Below are positions 21,001 through 24,763 of a stretch of 64,000 bases of DNA, in pieces. Position 1 is the first letter of the stretch, and every line of letters begins with the position of its first letter. The DNA is from Alentia gelatinosa (lineage: Eukaryota; Annelida; Polychaeta; Phyllodocida; Polynoidae): assembly GCA_950022655.1 (NCBI GenBank), contig OX465580.1:123921016-123985015 (forward strand), written 5' to 3'. The translations under genes and the position numbers were made by a program. The notes under the pieces are model-generated. The model ran no database searches and had not been told where the DNA came from. It saw only the letters and a list, made by a program, of their open reading frames with translations.

Positions 21001-22651
21001 GGCCCAAACTACAACTGAGACTCAGACCACCTCCACCTCAGCCACCACCACATCAGAGCCTCAAACAACTACTGGGCTGGAAAGCACCAGTAGTCAGGCA
21101 GAGACCACCACCTCAGCTGCAGTGACAACCTCCGAGCCAGCCACAAGTACGCCTGAAGTAACTACCACTGTAGCAGACACTACCACCACCAGGGAGACTA
21201 CCACACAGCTGGACACAACTACTGGCATGGACACAAGCAGCACACAGGCTGCTGCCACAACAACGATGTCTCAGTCATCTACCGTGCAGGAAAGCACCAC
21301 CTTGCCCACCACAACTGTGCAAGAGACAAGCACAGGTGCTGACACTTCCACCATGGCAGAGACAACTACAGAGGGCCAGTCAACAACTCTTGCATCCACA
21401 TCAACAGTAGCTGGCACAACAAGTGGGGCACAAACTACAACTGAGACTCAGACCACCTCCACCTCAGCCACCACCACATCAGAGCCTCAAACAACTACTG
21501 GGCTGGAAAGCACCAGTAGTCAGGCAGAGACCACCACCTCAGCTGCAGTGACAACCTCCGAGCCAGCCACAAGTACGCCTGAAGTAACTACCACTGTAGC
21601 AGACACTACCACCACCAGGGAGACTACCACACAGCTGGACACAACTACTGGCATGGACACAAGCAGCACACAGGCTGCTGCCACAACAACGCAGTCTCAG
21701 TCATCTACCGTGCAGGAAAGCACCACCTTGCCCACCACAACTGTGCAAGAGACAAGCACAGGTGCTGACACTTCCACCATGGCAGAGACAACTACAGAGG
21801 GCCAGTCAACAACTCTTGCATCCACATCAACAGTAGCTGGCACAACAAGTGGGGCACAAACTACAACTGAGACTCAGACCACCTCCACCTCAGCCACCAC
21901 CACATCAGAGCCTCAAACAACTACTGGGCTGGAAAGCACCAGTAGTCAGGCAGAGACCACCACCTCAGCTGCAGTGACAACCTCCGAGCCAGCCACAAGT
22001 ACGCCTGAAGTAACTACCACTGTAGCAGACACTACCACCACCAGGGAGACTACCACACAGCTGGACACAACTACTGGCATGGACACAAGCAGCACACAGG
22101 CTGCTGCCACAACAACGCAGTCTCAGTCATCTACCGTGCAGGAAAGCACCACCTTGCCCACCACAACTGTGCAAGAGACAAGCACAGGTGCTGACACTTC
22201 CACCATGGCAGAGACAACTACAGAGGGCCAGTCAACAACTCTTGCATCCACATCAACAGTAGCTGGCACAACAAGTGGGGCACAAACTACAACTGAGACT
22301 CAGACCACCTCCACCTCAGCCACCACCACATCAGAGCCTCAAACAACTACTGGGCTGGAAAGCACCAGTAGTCAGGCAGAGACCACCACCTCAGCTGCAG
22401 TGACAACCTCCGAGCCAGCCACAAGTACGCCTGAAGTAACTACCACTGTAGCAGACACTACCACCACCAGGGAGACTACCACACAGCTGGACACAACTAC
22501 TGGCATGGACACAAGCAGCACACAGGCTGCTGCAACAACAACGCAGTCTCAGTCATCTACCGTGCAGGAAAGCACCACCTTGCCCACCACAACTGTGCAA
22601 GAGACAAGCACAGGTGCTGACACTTTCACCATACTTTCTTTTTCATTCTAA
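2..22651 (+). CDS. Giant Thr/Ser-rich mucin-like repeat protein, exon 1 of window (5' partial)
   Basis: This is an open frame of 7549 codons made of about 53 copies of a 142-residue unit. Each unit is about 41% Thr and 15% Ser, with only 4 Pro, 11 Glu, 4 Asp and 1 Arg, and no Cys, Lys, Asn, His or aromatic residue in the consensus. That is the composition of a mucin PTS domain: an extended, densely O-glycosylated, acidic polymer, normally secreted or on the cell surface. The gene's 5' end lies outside the window, so the TTG at position 2 is not a start. The frame reads seven non-repeat residues (LSFSF-like tail after Ile) into the spacer before TAA at 22649-22651. I think this tail is intron read-through and that the coding exon ends at 22613 (CACAG|GTGCTG, phase 1). 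I cannot identify the orthologue. The alternative is a separate gene that ends here. Confidence 0.85.
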   Translation: MPTTTVQETSTGADTSTMAETTTEGQSTTLASTSTVAGTTSGAQTTTETQTTSTSATTTSEPQTTTGLESTSSQAETTTSAAVTTSEPATSTSEVATTVAETTTTRETTTQLDTTTGMDTSSTQAAATTMQSQSSTVQESTTLPTTTVQETSTGADTSTMAETTTEGQSTTLASTSTVAGTTSGAQTTTETQTTSTSATTTSEPQTTTGLESTSSQAETTTSAAVTTSEPATSTPEVTTTVADTTTTRETTTQLDTTTGMDTSSTQAAATTTQSQSSTVQESTTLPTTTVQETSTGADTSTMAETTTEGQSTTLVSTSTVAGTTSGAQTTTETQTTSTSATTTSEPQTTTGLESTSSQAETTTSAAVTTSEPATSTPEVTTTVADTTTTRETTTQLDTTTGMDTSSIQAAATTTQSQSSTVQESTTLPTTTVQETSTGADTSTMAETTTEGQSTTLASTSTVAGTTSGAQTTTETQTTSTSATTTSEPQTTTGLESTSSQAETTTSAAVTTSEPATSTPEVTTTVADTTTTRETTTQLDTTTGMDTSSTQAAATTMQSQSSTVQESTTLPTTTVQETSTGADTSTMAETTTEGQSTTLASTSTVAGTTSGAQTTTETQTTSTSATTTSEPQTTTGLESTSSQAETTTSAAVTTSEPATSTSEVATTVADTTTTRETTTQLDTTTGMDTSSTQAAATTTQSQSSTVQESTTLPTTTVQETSTGADTSTMAETTTEGQSTTLASTSTVAGTTSGAQTTTETQTTSTSATTTSEPQTTTGLESTSSQAETTTSAAVTTSEPATSTPEVTTTVADTTTTRETTTQLDTTTGMDTSSTQAAATTMQSQSSTVQESTTLPTTTVQETSTGADTSTMAETTTEGQSTTLASTSTVAGTTSGAQTTTETQTTSTSATTTSEPQTTTGLESTSSQAETTTSAAVTTSEPATSTSEVATTVADTTTTRETTTQLDTTTGMDTSSTQAAATTTQSQSSTVQESTTLPTTTVQETSTGADTSTMAETTTEGQSTTLASTSTVAGTTSGAQTTTETQTTSTSATTTSEPQTTTGLESTSSQAETTTSAAVTTSEPATSTPEVTTTVADTTTTRETTTQLDTTTGMDTSSTQAAATTTQSQSSTVQESTTLPTTTVQETSTGADTSTMAETTTEGQSTTLASTSTVAGTTSGAQTTTETQTTSTSATTTSEPQTTTGLESTSSQAETTTSAAVTTSEPATSTSEVATTVADTTTTRETTTQLDTTTGMDTSSTQAAATTTQSQSSTVQESTTLPTTTVQETSTGADTSTMAETTTEGQSTTLASTSTVAGTTSGAQTTTETQTTSTSATTTSEPQTTTGLESTSSQAETTTSAAVTTSEPATSTPEVTTTVADTTTTRETTTQLDTTTGMDTSSTQAAATTTQSQSSTVQESTTLPTTTVQETSTGADTSTMAETTTEGQSTTLASTSTVAGTTSGAQTTTEIQTTSTSATTTSEPQTTTGLESTSSQAETTTSAAVTTSEPATSTPEVTTTVADTTTTRETTTQLDTTTGMDTSSTQAAATTTQSQSSTVQESTTLPTTTVQETSTGADTSTMAETTTEGQSTTLASTSTVAGTTSGAQTTTETQTTSTSATTTSEPQTTTGLESTSSQAETTTSAAVTTSEPATSTPEVTTTVADTTTTRETTTQLDTTTGMDTSSTQAAATTTQSQSSTVQESTTLPTTTVQETSTGADTSTMAETTTEGQSTTLVSTSTVAGTTSGAQTTTETQTTSTSATTTSEPQTTTGLESTSSQAETTTSAAVTTSEPATSTPEVTTTVADTTTTRETTTQLDTTTGMDTSSTQAAATTTQSQSSTVQESTTLPTTTVQETSTGADTSTMAETTTEGQSTTLASTSTVAGTTSGAQTTTETQTTSTSATTTSEPQTTTGLESTSSQAETTTSAAVTTSEPATSTPEVTTTVADTTTTRETTTQLDTTTGMDTSSTQAAATTTQSQSSTVQESTTLPTTTVQETSTGADTSTMAETTTEGQSTTLASTSTVAGTTSGAQTTTETQTTSTSATTTSEPQTTTGLESTSSQAETTTSAAVTTSEPATSTPEVTTTVADTTTTRETTTQLDTTTGMDTSSTQAAATTTQSQSSTVQESTTLPTTTVQETSTGADTSTMAETTTEGQSTTLASTSTVAGTTSGAQTTTETQTTSTSATTTSEPQTTTGLESTSSQAETTTSAAVTTSEPATSTSEVATTVADTTTTRETTTQLDTTTGMDTSSTQAAATTMQSQSSTVQESTTLPTTTVQETSTGADTSTMAETTTEGQSTTLASTSTVAGTTSGAQTTTETQTTSTSATTTSEPQTTTGLESTSSQAETTTSAAVTTSEPATSTSEVATTVAETTTTRETTTQLDTTTGMDTSSTQAAATTMQSQSSTVQESTTLPTTTVQETSTGADTSTMAETTTEGQSTTLASTSTVAGTTSGAQTTTDTQTTSTSATTTSEPQTTTGLESTSSQAETTTSAAVTTSEPATSTSEVATTVADTTTTRETTTQLDTTTGMDTSSTQAAATTMQSQSSTVQESTTLPTTTVQETSTGADTSTMAETTTEGQSTTLASTSTVAGTTSGAQTTTDTQTTSTSATTTSEPQTTTGLESTSSQTETTTSAAVTTSEPATSTPEVTTTVADTTTTRETTTQLDTTTGMDTSSTQAAATTTQSQSSTVQESTTLPTTTVQETSTGADTSTMAETTTEGQSTTLASTSTVAGTTSGAQTTTETQTTSTSATTTSEPQTTTGLESTSSQAETTTSAAVTTSEPATSTPEVTTTVADTTTTRETTTQLDTTTGMDTSSTQAAATTTQSQSSTVQESTTLPTTTVQETSTGADTSTMAETTTEGQSTTLASTSTVAGTTSGAQTTTETQTTSTSATTTSEPQTTTGLESTRSQAETTTSAAVTTSEPATSTPEVTTTVADTTTTRETTTQLDTTTGMDTSSTQAAATTMQSQSSTVQESTTLPTTTVQETSTGADTSTMAETTTEGRSTTLASTSTVAGTTSGAQTTTETQTTSTSATTTSEPQTTTGLESTSSQAETTTSAAVTTSEPATSTPEVTTTVADTTTTRETTTQLDTTTGMDTSSTQAAATTTQSQSSTVQESTTLPTTTVQETSTGADTSTMAETTTEGQSTTLASTSTVAGTTSGAQTTTETQTTSTSATTTSEPQTTTGLESTSSQAETTTSAAVTTSEPATSTPEVTTTVADTTTTRETTTQLDTTTGMDTSSTQAAATTTQSQSSTVQESTTLPTTTVQETSTGADTSTMAETTTEGQSTTLASTSTVAGTTSGAQTTTETQTTSTSATTTSEPQTTTGLESTSSQAETTTSAAVTTSEPATSTPEVTTTVADTTTTRETTTQLDTTTGMDTSSTQAAATTTQSQSSTVQESTTLPTTTVQETSTGADTSTMAETTTEGQSTTLASTSTVAGTTSGAQTTTETQTTSTSATTTSEPQTTTGLESTRSQAETTTSAAVTTSEPATSTPEVTTTVADTTTTRETTTQLDTTTGMDTSSTQAAATTMQSQSSTVQESTTLPTTTVQETSTGADTSTMAETTTEGRSTTLASTSTVAGTTSGAQTTTETQTTSTSATTTSEPQTTTGLESTSSQAETTTSAAVTTSEPATSTPEVTTTVADTTTTRETTTQLDTTTGMDTSSTQAAATTTQSQSSTVQESTTLPTTTVQETSTGADTSTMAENTTEGQSTTLASTSTVAGTTSGAQTTTETQTTSTSATTTSEPQTTTGLESTSSQAETTTSAAVTTSEPATSTPEVTTTVADTTTTRETTTQLDTTTGMDTSSTQAAATTTQSQSSTVQESTTLPTTTVQETSTGADTSTMAETTTEGQSTTLASTSTVAGTTSGAQTTTETQTTSTSATTTSEPQTTTGLESTSSQAETTTSAAVTTSEPATSTPEVTTTVADTTTTRETTTQLDTTTGMDTSSTQAAATTTQSQSSTVQESTTLPTTTVQETSTGADTSTMAETTTEGQSTTLASTSTVAGTTSGAQTTTDTQTTSTSATTTSEPQTTTGLESTSSQAETTTSAAVTTSEPATSTPEVTTTVADTTTTRETTTQLDTTTGMDTSSTQAAATTTQSQSSTVQESTTLPTTTVQETSTGADTSTMAETTTEGQSTTLASTSTVAGTTSGAQTTTETQTTSTSATTTSEPQTTTGLESTSSQAETTTSAAVTTSEPATSTPEVTTTVADTTTTRETTTQLDTTTGMDTSSTQAAATTTQSQSSTVQESTTLPTTTVQETSTGADTSTMAETTTEGQSTTLASISTVAGTTSGAQTTTETQTTFTSATTTSEPQTTTGLESTSSQAETTTSAAVTTSEPATSTPEVTTTVADTTTTRETTTQLDTTTGMDTSSTQAAATTTQSQSSTVQESTTLPTTTVQETSTGADTSTMAETTTEGQSTTLASTSTVAGTTSGAQTTTDTQTTSTSATTTSEPQTTTGLESTSSQAETTTSAAVTTSEPATSTPEVTTTVADTTTTRETTTQLDTTTGMDTSSTQAAATTTQSQSSTVQESTTLPTTTVQETSTGADTSTMAETTTEGQSTTLASTSTVAGTTSGAQTTTETQTTSTSATTTSEPQTTTGLESTRSQAETTTSAAVTTSEPATSTPEVTTTVADTTTTRETTTQLDTTTGMDTSSTQAAATTMQSQSSTVQESTTLPTTTVQETSTGADTSTMAETTTEGRSTTLASTSTVAGTTSGAQTTTETQTTSTSATTTSEPQTTTGLESTSSQAETTTSAAVTTSEPATSTPEVTTTVADTTTTRETTTQLDTTTGMDTSSTQAAATTTQSQSSTVQESTTLPTTTVQETSTGADTSTMAETTTEGQSTTLASTSTVAGTTSGAQTTTETQTTSTSATTTSEPQTTTGLESTSSQAETTTSAAVTTSEPATSTPEVTTTVADTTTTRETTTQLDTTTGMDTSSTQAAATTTQSQSSTVQESTTLPTTTVQETSTGADTSTMAETTTEGQSTTLASTSTVAGTTSGAQTTTDTQTTSTSATTTSEPQTTTGLESTSSQAETTTSAAVTTSEPATSTPEVTTTVADTTTTRETTTQLDTTTGMDTSSTQAAATTTQSQSSTVQESTTLPTTTVQETSTGADTSTMAETTTEGQSTTLASTSTVAGTTSGAQTTTETQTTSTSATTTSEPQTTTGLESTSSQAETTTSAAVTTSEPATSTPEVTTTVADTTTTRETTTQLDTTTGMDTSSTQAAATTTQSQSSTVQESTTLPTTTVQETSTGADTSTMAETTTEGQSTTLASTSTVAGTTSGAQTTTDTQTTSTSATTTSEPQTTTGLESTSSQAETTTSAAVTTSEPATSTPEVTTTVADTTTTRETTTQLDTTTGMDTSSTQAAATTTQSQSSTVQESTTLPTTTVQETSTGADTSTMAETTTEGQSTTLASTSTVAGTTSGAQTTTETQTTSTSATTTSEPQTTTGLESTRSQAETTTSAAVTTSEPATSTPEVTTTVADTTTTRETTTQLDTTTGMDTSSTQAAATTMQSQSSTVQESTTLPTTTVQETSTGADTSTMAETTTEGRSTTLASTSTVAGTTSGAQTTTETQTTSTSATTTSEPQTTTGLESTSSQAETTTSAAVTTSEPATSTPEVTTTVADTTTTRETTTQLDTTTGMDTSSTQAAATTTQSQSSTVQESTTLPTTTVQETSTGADTSTMAETTTEGQSTTLASTSTVAGTTSGAQTTTETQTTSTSATTTSEPQTTTGLESTSSQAETTTSAAVTTSQPATSTPEVTTTVADTTTTRETTTQLDTTTGMDTSSTQAAATTTQSQSSTVQESTTLPTTTVQETSTGADTSTMAETTTEGQSTTLASTSTVAGTTSGAQTTTETQTTSTSATTTSEPQTTTGLESTSSQAETTTSAAVTTSQPATSTPEVTTTVADTTTTRETTTQLDTTTGMDTSSTQAAATTTQSQSSTVQESTTLPTTTVQETSTGADTSTMAETTTEGQSTTLASTSTVAGTTSGAQTTTETQTTSTSATTTSEPQTTTGLESTSSQAETTTSAAVTTSEPATSTPEVTTTVADTTTTRETTTQLDTTTGMDTSSTQAAATTTQSQSSTVQESTTLPTTTVQETSTGADTSTMAETTTEGQSTTLASTSTVAGTTSGAQTTTETQTTSTSATTTSEPQTTTGLESTSSQAETTTSAAVTTSEPATSTPEVTTTVADTTTTRETTTQLDTTTGMDTSSTQAAATTTQSQSSTVQESTTLPTTTVQETSTGADTSTMAETTTEGQSTTLASTSTVAGTTSGAQTTTETQTTSTSATTTSEPQTTTGLESTSSQAETTTSAAVTTSEPATSTSEVATTVADTTTTRETTTQLDTTTGMDTSSTQAAATTTQSQSSTVQESTTLPTTTVQETSTGADTSTMAETTTEGQSTTLASTSTVAGTTSGAQTTTETQTTSTSATTTSEPQTTTGLESTSSQAETTTSAAVTTSEPATSTSEVATTVAETTTTRETTTQLDTTTGMDTSSTQAAATTMQSQSSTVQESTTLPTTTVQETSTGADTSTMAETTTEGQSTTLASTSTVAGTTSGAQTTTDTQTTSTSATTTSEPQTTTGLESTSSQAETTTSAAVTTSEPATSTSEVATTVADTTTTRETTTQLDTTTGMDTSSTQAAATTMQSQSSTVQESTTLPTTTVQETSTGADTSTMAETTTEGQSTTLASTSTVAGTTSGAQTTTETQTTSTSATTTSEPQTTTGLESTSSQAETTTSAAVTTSEPATSTPEVTTTVADTTTTRETTTQLDTTTGMDTSSTQAAATTTQSQSSTVQESTTLPTTTVQETSTGADTSTMAETTTEGQSTTLASTSTVAGTTSGAQTTTETQTTSTSATTTSEPQTTTGLESTSSQAETTTSAAVTTSEPATSTPEVTTTVADTTTTRETTTQLDTTTGMDTSSTQAAATTTQSQSSTVQESTTLPTTTVQETSTGADTSTMAETTTEGQSTTLASTSTVAGTTSGAQTTTETQTTSTSATTTSEPQTTTGLESTSSQAETTTSAAVTTSEPATSTPEVTTTVADTTTTRETTTQLDTTTGMDTSSTQAAATTTMSQSSTVQESTTLPTTTVQETSTGADTSTMAETTTEGQSTTLASTSTVAGTTSGAQTTTETQTTSTSATTTSEPQTTTGLESTSSQAETTTSAAVTTSEPATSTPEVTTTVADTTTTRETTTQLDTTTGMDTSSTQAAATTTQSQSSTVQESTTLPTTTVQETSTGADTSTMAETTTEGQSTTLASTSTVAGTTSGAQTTTETQTTSTSATTTSEPQTTTGLESTSSQAETTTSAAVTTSEPATSTPEVTTTVADTTTTRETTTQLDTTTGMDTSSTQAAATTTQSQSSTVQESTTLPTTTVQETSTGADTSTMAETTTEGQSTTLASTSTVAGTTSGAQTTTETQTTSTSATTTSEPQTTTGLESTSSQAETTTSAAVTTSEPATSTPEVTTTVADTTTTRETTTQLDTTTGMDTSSTQAAATTTQSQSSTVQESTTLPTTTVQETSTGADTFTILSFSF
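6391..7668 (+). repeat. B-type three-unit module, array 1 copy 1
   Basis: Three consecutive B-type units (ACC-GGG, TCC-GCT, TCT-GAA-GTA-GCT) occur in order, the second with VAE instead of VAD (7120) and the third with ACTGACACT. All three end with Met (AATGCAG). The same order recurs 29 units later. Confidence 0.85.
8521..9798 (+). repeat. Higher-order module 'Arg-Met / GlyArg / GAA', array 1 copy 1
   Basis: Three consecutive units are marked in order by AGAAGTCAG (Ser to Arg, 8737) with AATGCAG (Met), then GGTCGG (Gln to Arg), then silent ACAGAAGGC. The same ordered set recurs at 10225-11502, 13633-14910 and 16189-17466, at spacings of 4, 8 and 6 units. A fifth copy at 25587-26864 in array 2 has lost the GGTCGG marker. 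Confidence 0.85.
10225..11502 (+). repeat. Higher-order module 'Arg-Met / GlyArg / GAA', array 1 copy 2
   Basis: The Arg marker is at 10441, GGTCGG near 10726 and ACAGAAGGC near 11143. The third unit also carries Thr to Asn (AAT, 11138-11140), the only NxT sequon noticed in the protein. The following unit repeats the ACAGAAGGC marker, so this unit was itself duplicated. Confidence 0.85.
13633..14910 (+). repeat. Higher-order module 'Arg-Met / GlyArg / GAA', array 1 copy 3
   Basis: The Arg marker is at 13849, followed by the GGTCGG unit and then the ACAGAAGGC unit, in the same order as the other copies. It lies 8 units after copy 2. Confidence 0.85.
16189..17466 (+). repeat. Higher-order module 'Arg-Met / GlyArg / GAA', array 1 copy 4
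   Basis: The Arg marker is at 16405, GGTCGG near 16690 and ACAGAAGGC near 17112. The third unit and the one after it also carry Glu to Gln (TCCCAGCCA, 17299 and 17725). This copy lies 3069 bp before the VAE marker at 19474, the same distance as in array 2. Confidence 0.85.
18745..20022 (+). repeat. B-type three-unit module, array 1 copy 2
   Basis: These B-type units carry VAE (19474) in the second and ACTGACACT in the third. The first unit has ACG instead of ATG in the Met position. The module lies 3069 bp (Arg marker to VAE marker) after the last Arg module. Confidence 0.85.
22609..22619 (+). other. Predicted 5' splice site, array 1/spacer 1
   Basis: The sequence CACAG|GTGCTG has the exon boundary after 22613. 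CAG|GTG matches the donor consensus at the core, but positions +4 to +6 are poor. The same string occurs once in every unit, so the site is not unique. It is chosen because it is the last in-frame GT before the TAA at 22649 that joins in phase with the acceptor. A GTATTT after 22667 looks comparable but lies beyond the stop. Confidence 0.45.
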
Positions 22652-22840
22652 TTTTCAATTATTCGCATAGGTATTTCATAATATGATATTATATGGCAGT
22701 GGATATTACATGAAACATGTATAGCATACAGTTTGATGAATGTAAAGATATATTTTTAATCTTATACTCTCCATGTCTTTACGCATACCTTTTTGGGCAT
22801 TTTTGATACATTGAATAATTTAGCTGTTTTACCCTTATCT

Positions 22841-22856
22841 ATATAGATATCTATAT
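22841..22856. repeat. Perfect 16-bp AT palindrome, spacer 1
   Basis: ATATAGATATCTATAT reads the same on both strands. An overlapping 14-bp palindrome (TATCTATATAGATA) starts just upstream. No function is assigned. Confidence 0.6.
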
Positions 22857-23675
22857 TTTTTTAGGATGTTTTCCCTTAAGCTTTATTATGGTCACAATTA
22901 TACAGATATCTTCAGAATATCCTATTGTCTTTCTGCTGCCTGGTCCCTTTTACGATACAATGAAGTTACAAGGTGGTAATTGTGGTGAGGGTGGAGTAGC
23001 CATGGGTTAATGCTTTTGGATAACAATTTCTTGTGCTGTCAGGAATGTCTGTTACATCAACAGCGAATACTTGATGAGAAGAGTTTAGATGATTACAGTG
23101 CCTAACCTTATGTGAAACATTCAGGAAGGTATATTAGACAGTATATTCCCTGGTTGATTCTTGACTAGAGCTTAGTTTTATCGAGAACCTGATCTGTCAA
23201 CTCAGCTTTTGAGTGCTTCTTTTTCTTTTTTGCCTTTTCAAGTCCATTGCATTCTGGGTACAGCCAGCCCTGTGTTCATGGTTTAGTGTCAGTTTTCTCT
23301 TTTATACCTTCGTTTACTTACATACTGTCTGCCCTATCCTTTTTATACACCTTTTGTGTAGCATGTTGGGTAAGTCTTCCTAACCATTAGCTTAAATCGT
23401 GACACTGTTTAAATTGTTGTATATAGTTCCTTCAGGTTGTTCCAGTTTTTTATTTCTTTAACAAAGACTGATTTATTGTAATTCTCTAGTTGTCAACTTC
23501 TTTGTGATAAGCATTATCTATTCAAACCAAGAATTGGAGGCACTGCACTACTCAGTCCATTCTCACACACAACCTCCTGCAGTGCTCGACCCTATACTAT
23601 CACTTCCATGTCTTACAAATGAGAGCTACAGTGTCAGGCACCATACCTCAGTCAGAAATGCACTTAGGGACATCA

Positions 23676-23681
23676 AATAAA
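23676..23681 (+). promoter_or_regulatory. AATAAA polyadenylation-like hexamer, spacer 1 (also 34352-34357 in spacer 2)
   Basis: A canonical AATAAA lies about 1 kb after the TAA at 22651. If the spacer were retained, it could end a truncated mucin transcript with the short hydrophobic tail. In AT-rich DNA the hexamer is common by chance, so intronic polyadenylation is only a possibility. Confidence 0.2.
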
Positions 23682-23779
23682 AACTCAAAGATGGGAAAAG
23701 ACAAAGGGAAAACTTTGGAATTATTAAATTATTCATTAGATATTGATTTATTAACTAATCTGTTTGTTATACTGGTATA

Positions 23780-23913
23780 GTGAATTGAACAGGGACCAAT
23801 TTCACTAGTTTTGCATTCATAGCAAATGGAAGACCGAAATAGCAGAAACAATAGTGGAGAAAGTAGTTTTGTTTCAGAAGTTTCGTCCCTGTTGAGATCC
23901 CGGTTCAGTTCAC
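23780..23913. repeat. Imperfect inverted repeat, 134 bp, spacer 1
   Basis: GTGAATTGAACAGGGAC at 23780-23796 pairs with the reverse complement of 23897-23913 at 14 of 17 positions. An ACAGGGAC/GTCCCTGT pair lies slightly offset inside. It could be a degraded short MITE or a hairpin. No clear target duplication was seen. Confidence 0.35.
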
Positions 23914-23941
23914 TTTTTTTTTGTTGAAAATGCAAACACTA

Positions 23942-24433
23942 TGCCAACATAGGTAACAGAATACTTAATGAATAGTTCTATGATTTCAAATTATCCCTTG
24001 TGTTCTTCCCCACATTTCTGACTTTATTTGGAGTCTCCACGTGCATTTTTGGCTGGGTTACAGAACCAAGACTGTATGTCTCGCTTGTTAGAGCTGGAAT
24101 TGATACCATATGGTCGAGTGATGTAGTGTGATGGATGTGCGAATGGGCCGAGTGGTGCAGTGACTGCAGATCTGCAGCTGTGCAATTTAGCTTGCTGTAA
24201 TAATAGACATGTCCAATAGATGGACTAGGTCAAGAGGCTTGTTTCCGTCTTCTATTCTACTGCCTTCATGGGTTGGATTGCTGGTTTCTTAACAGCAGAG
24301 ACCGTGTCCTCTAGAGAGTCAAGCATTGATAACCCTGCGCACTACACATGTCGGGCATTTTGTGACTACTACTTTATTCGATCCTAGAGACATCGCAGTG
24401 GAGAGTAATGATTTTCTGTTCACTATGTTGGCA
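23942..24433. mobile_element. Candidate MITE (TIR-bounded, TA-flanked), spacer 1
   Basis: CTATGCCAACATAG at 23939-23952 is the exact reverse complement of CTATGTTGGCATAG at 24423-24436. After a 2-bp mismatch a further 7 bp (AACAGAA / TTCTGTT) also pair, giving 21 of 23. Taking the TA pairs at 23940-23941 and 24434-24435 as target duplications leaves a 492-bp element ending in TGCCAACATAG...CTATGTTGGCA. It has no transposase ORF, so it would be non-autonomous. TA target sites are typical of Tc1/mariner-type elements, but the TIR was not recognised as a known family. Confidence 0.45.
24164..24177. repeat. Perfect 14-bp palindrome near the centre of the candidate MITE, spacer 1
   Basis: CTGCAGATCTGCAG is self-complementary and lies within about 20 bp of the midpoint of the TIR-bounded element. 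The spacer 2 copy at 34840-34853 is identical. Confidence 0.6.
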
Positions 24434-24763
24434 TAGCGAACATAAATGGGGACCAACAGTAAAACGATATTGAAATGAGACTTTGGAACATCCACTCTTT
24501 TGTCCAGAGCTAATGGTGTAATATTAGTCCTTCGTTTGCTATTGTGGCAAAATTGGTGAATTCATATTGTACAAGACCTTAAAAGAAATTTCCATTCTTG
24601 GCTAGTTCAAAAATGATAAACACTTTTAAGTAAAAATTTATTGTTCTCCATCCCTCTCATTTCTGAAGCTAAGGGTAGTTATTTTCTTCAATATTACCAT
24701 TTTATTACTCAGAGCAATAGAATCACCCTTCTTTTTCTAAGCATATTCAACTGAATCATTTCC

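Larger units (their letters stand above)
1..22632 (+). repeat. Tandem array 1 of the 426-bp coding repeat (about 53 units)
   Basis: Head-to-tail copies have a strict 426-bp period: the unit phase CTTGCCCACC falls at 1, 427, 853 and so on, and the unit ATG falls at 53 + 426n. The distance from 53 to the spacer junction is 53 units. Units are nearly identical and differ by a limited set of linked variants. The A type reads ACT-GGG, TCA-GCT and CCT-GAA-GTA-ACT. The B type reads ACC-GGG, TCC-GCT and TCT-GAA-GTA-GCT. Units starting at 2983 and 3835 are B/A hybrids. Other markers are Glu/Asp, Ser/Arg, Gln/Arg and Thr/Met substitutions. The array continues to the left of the window. Confidence 0.97.

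Noticed and set aside
23729..23935. 68-codon minus-strand ORF in spacer 1, identical at 34405-34611 in spacer 2
   Set aside because: Its conservation follows from the recent spacer duplication. It overlaps the 134-bp inverted repeat, has low-complexity sequence and no recognisable domain, so I treat it as a chance ORF or transposon debris.
24143..24235. tRNA-like or tRNA-derived SINE (GGGCCGAGTGGTGCAG resembles an A box)
   Set aside because: No B box at a proper distance. The nearest GGTCAAG-like string is about 80 bp away, and no cloverleaf pairing or A-rich tail was seen.
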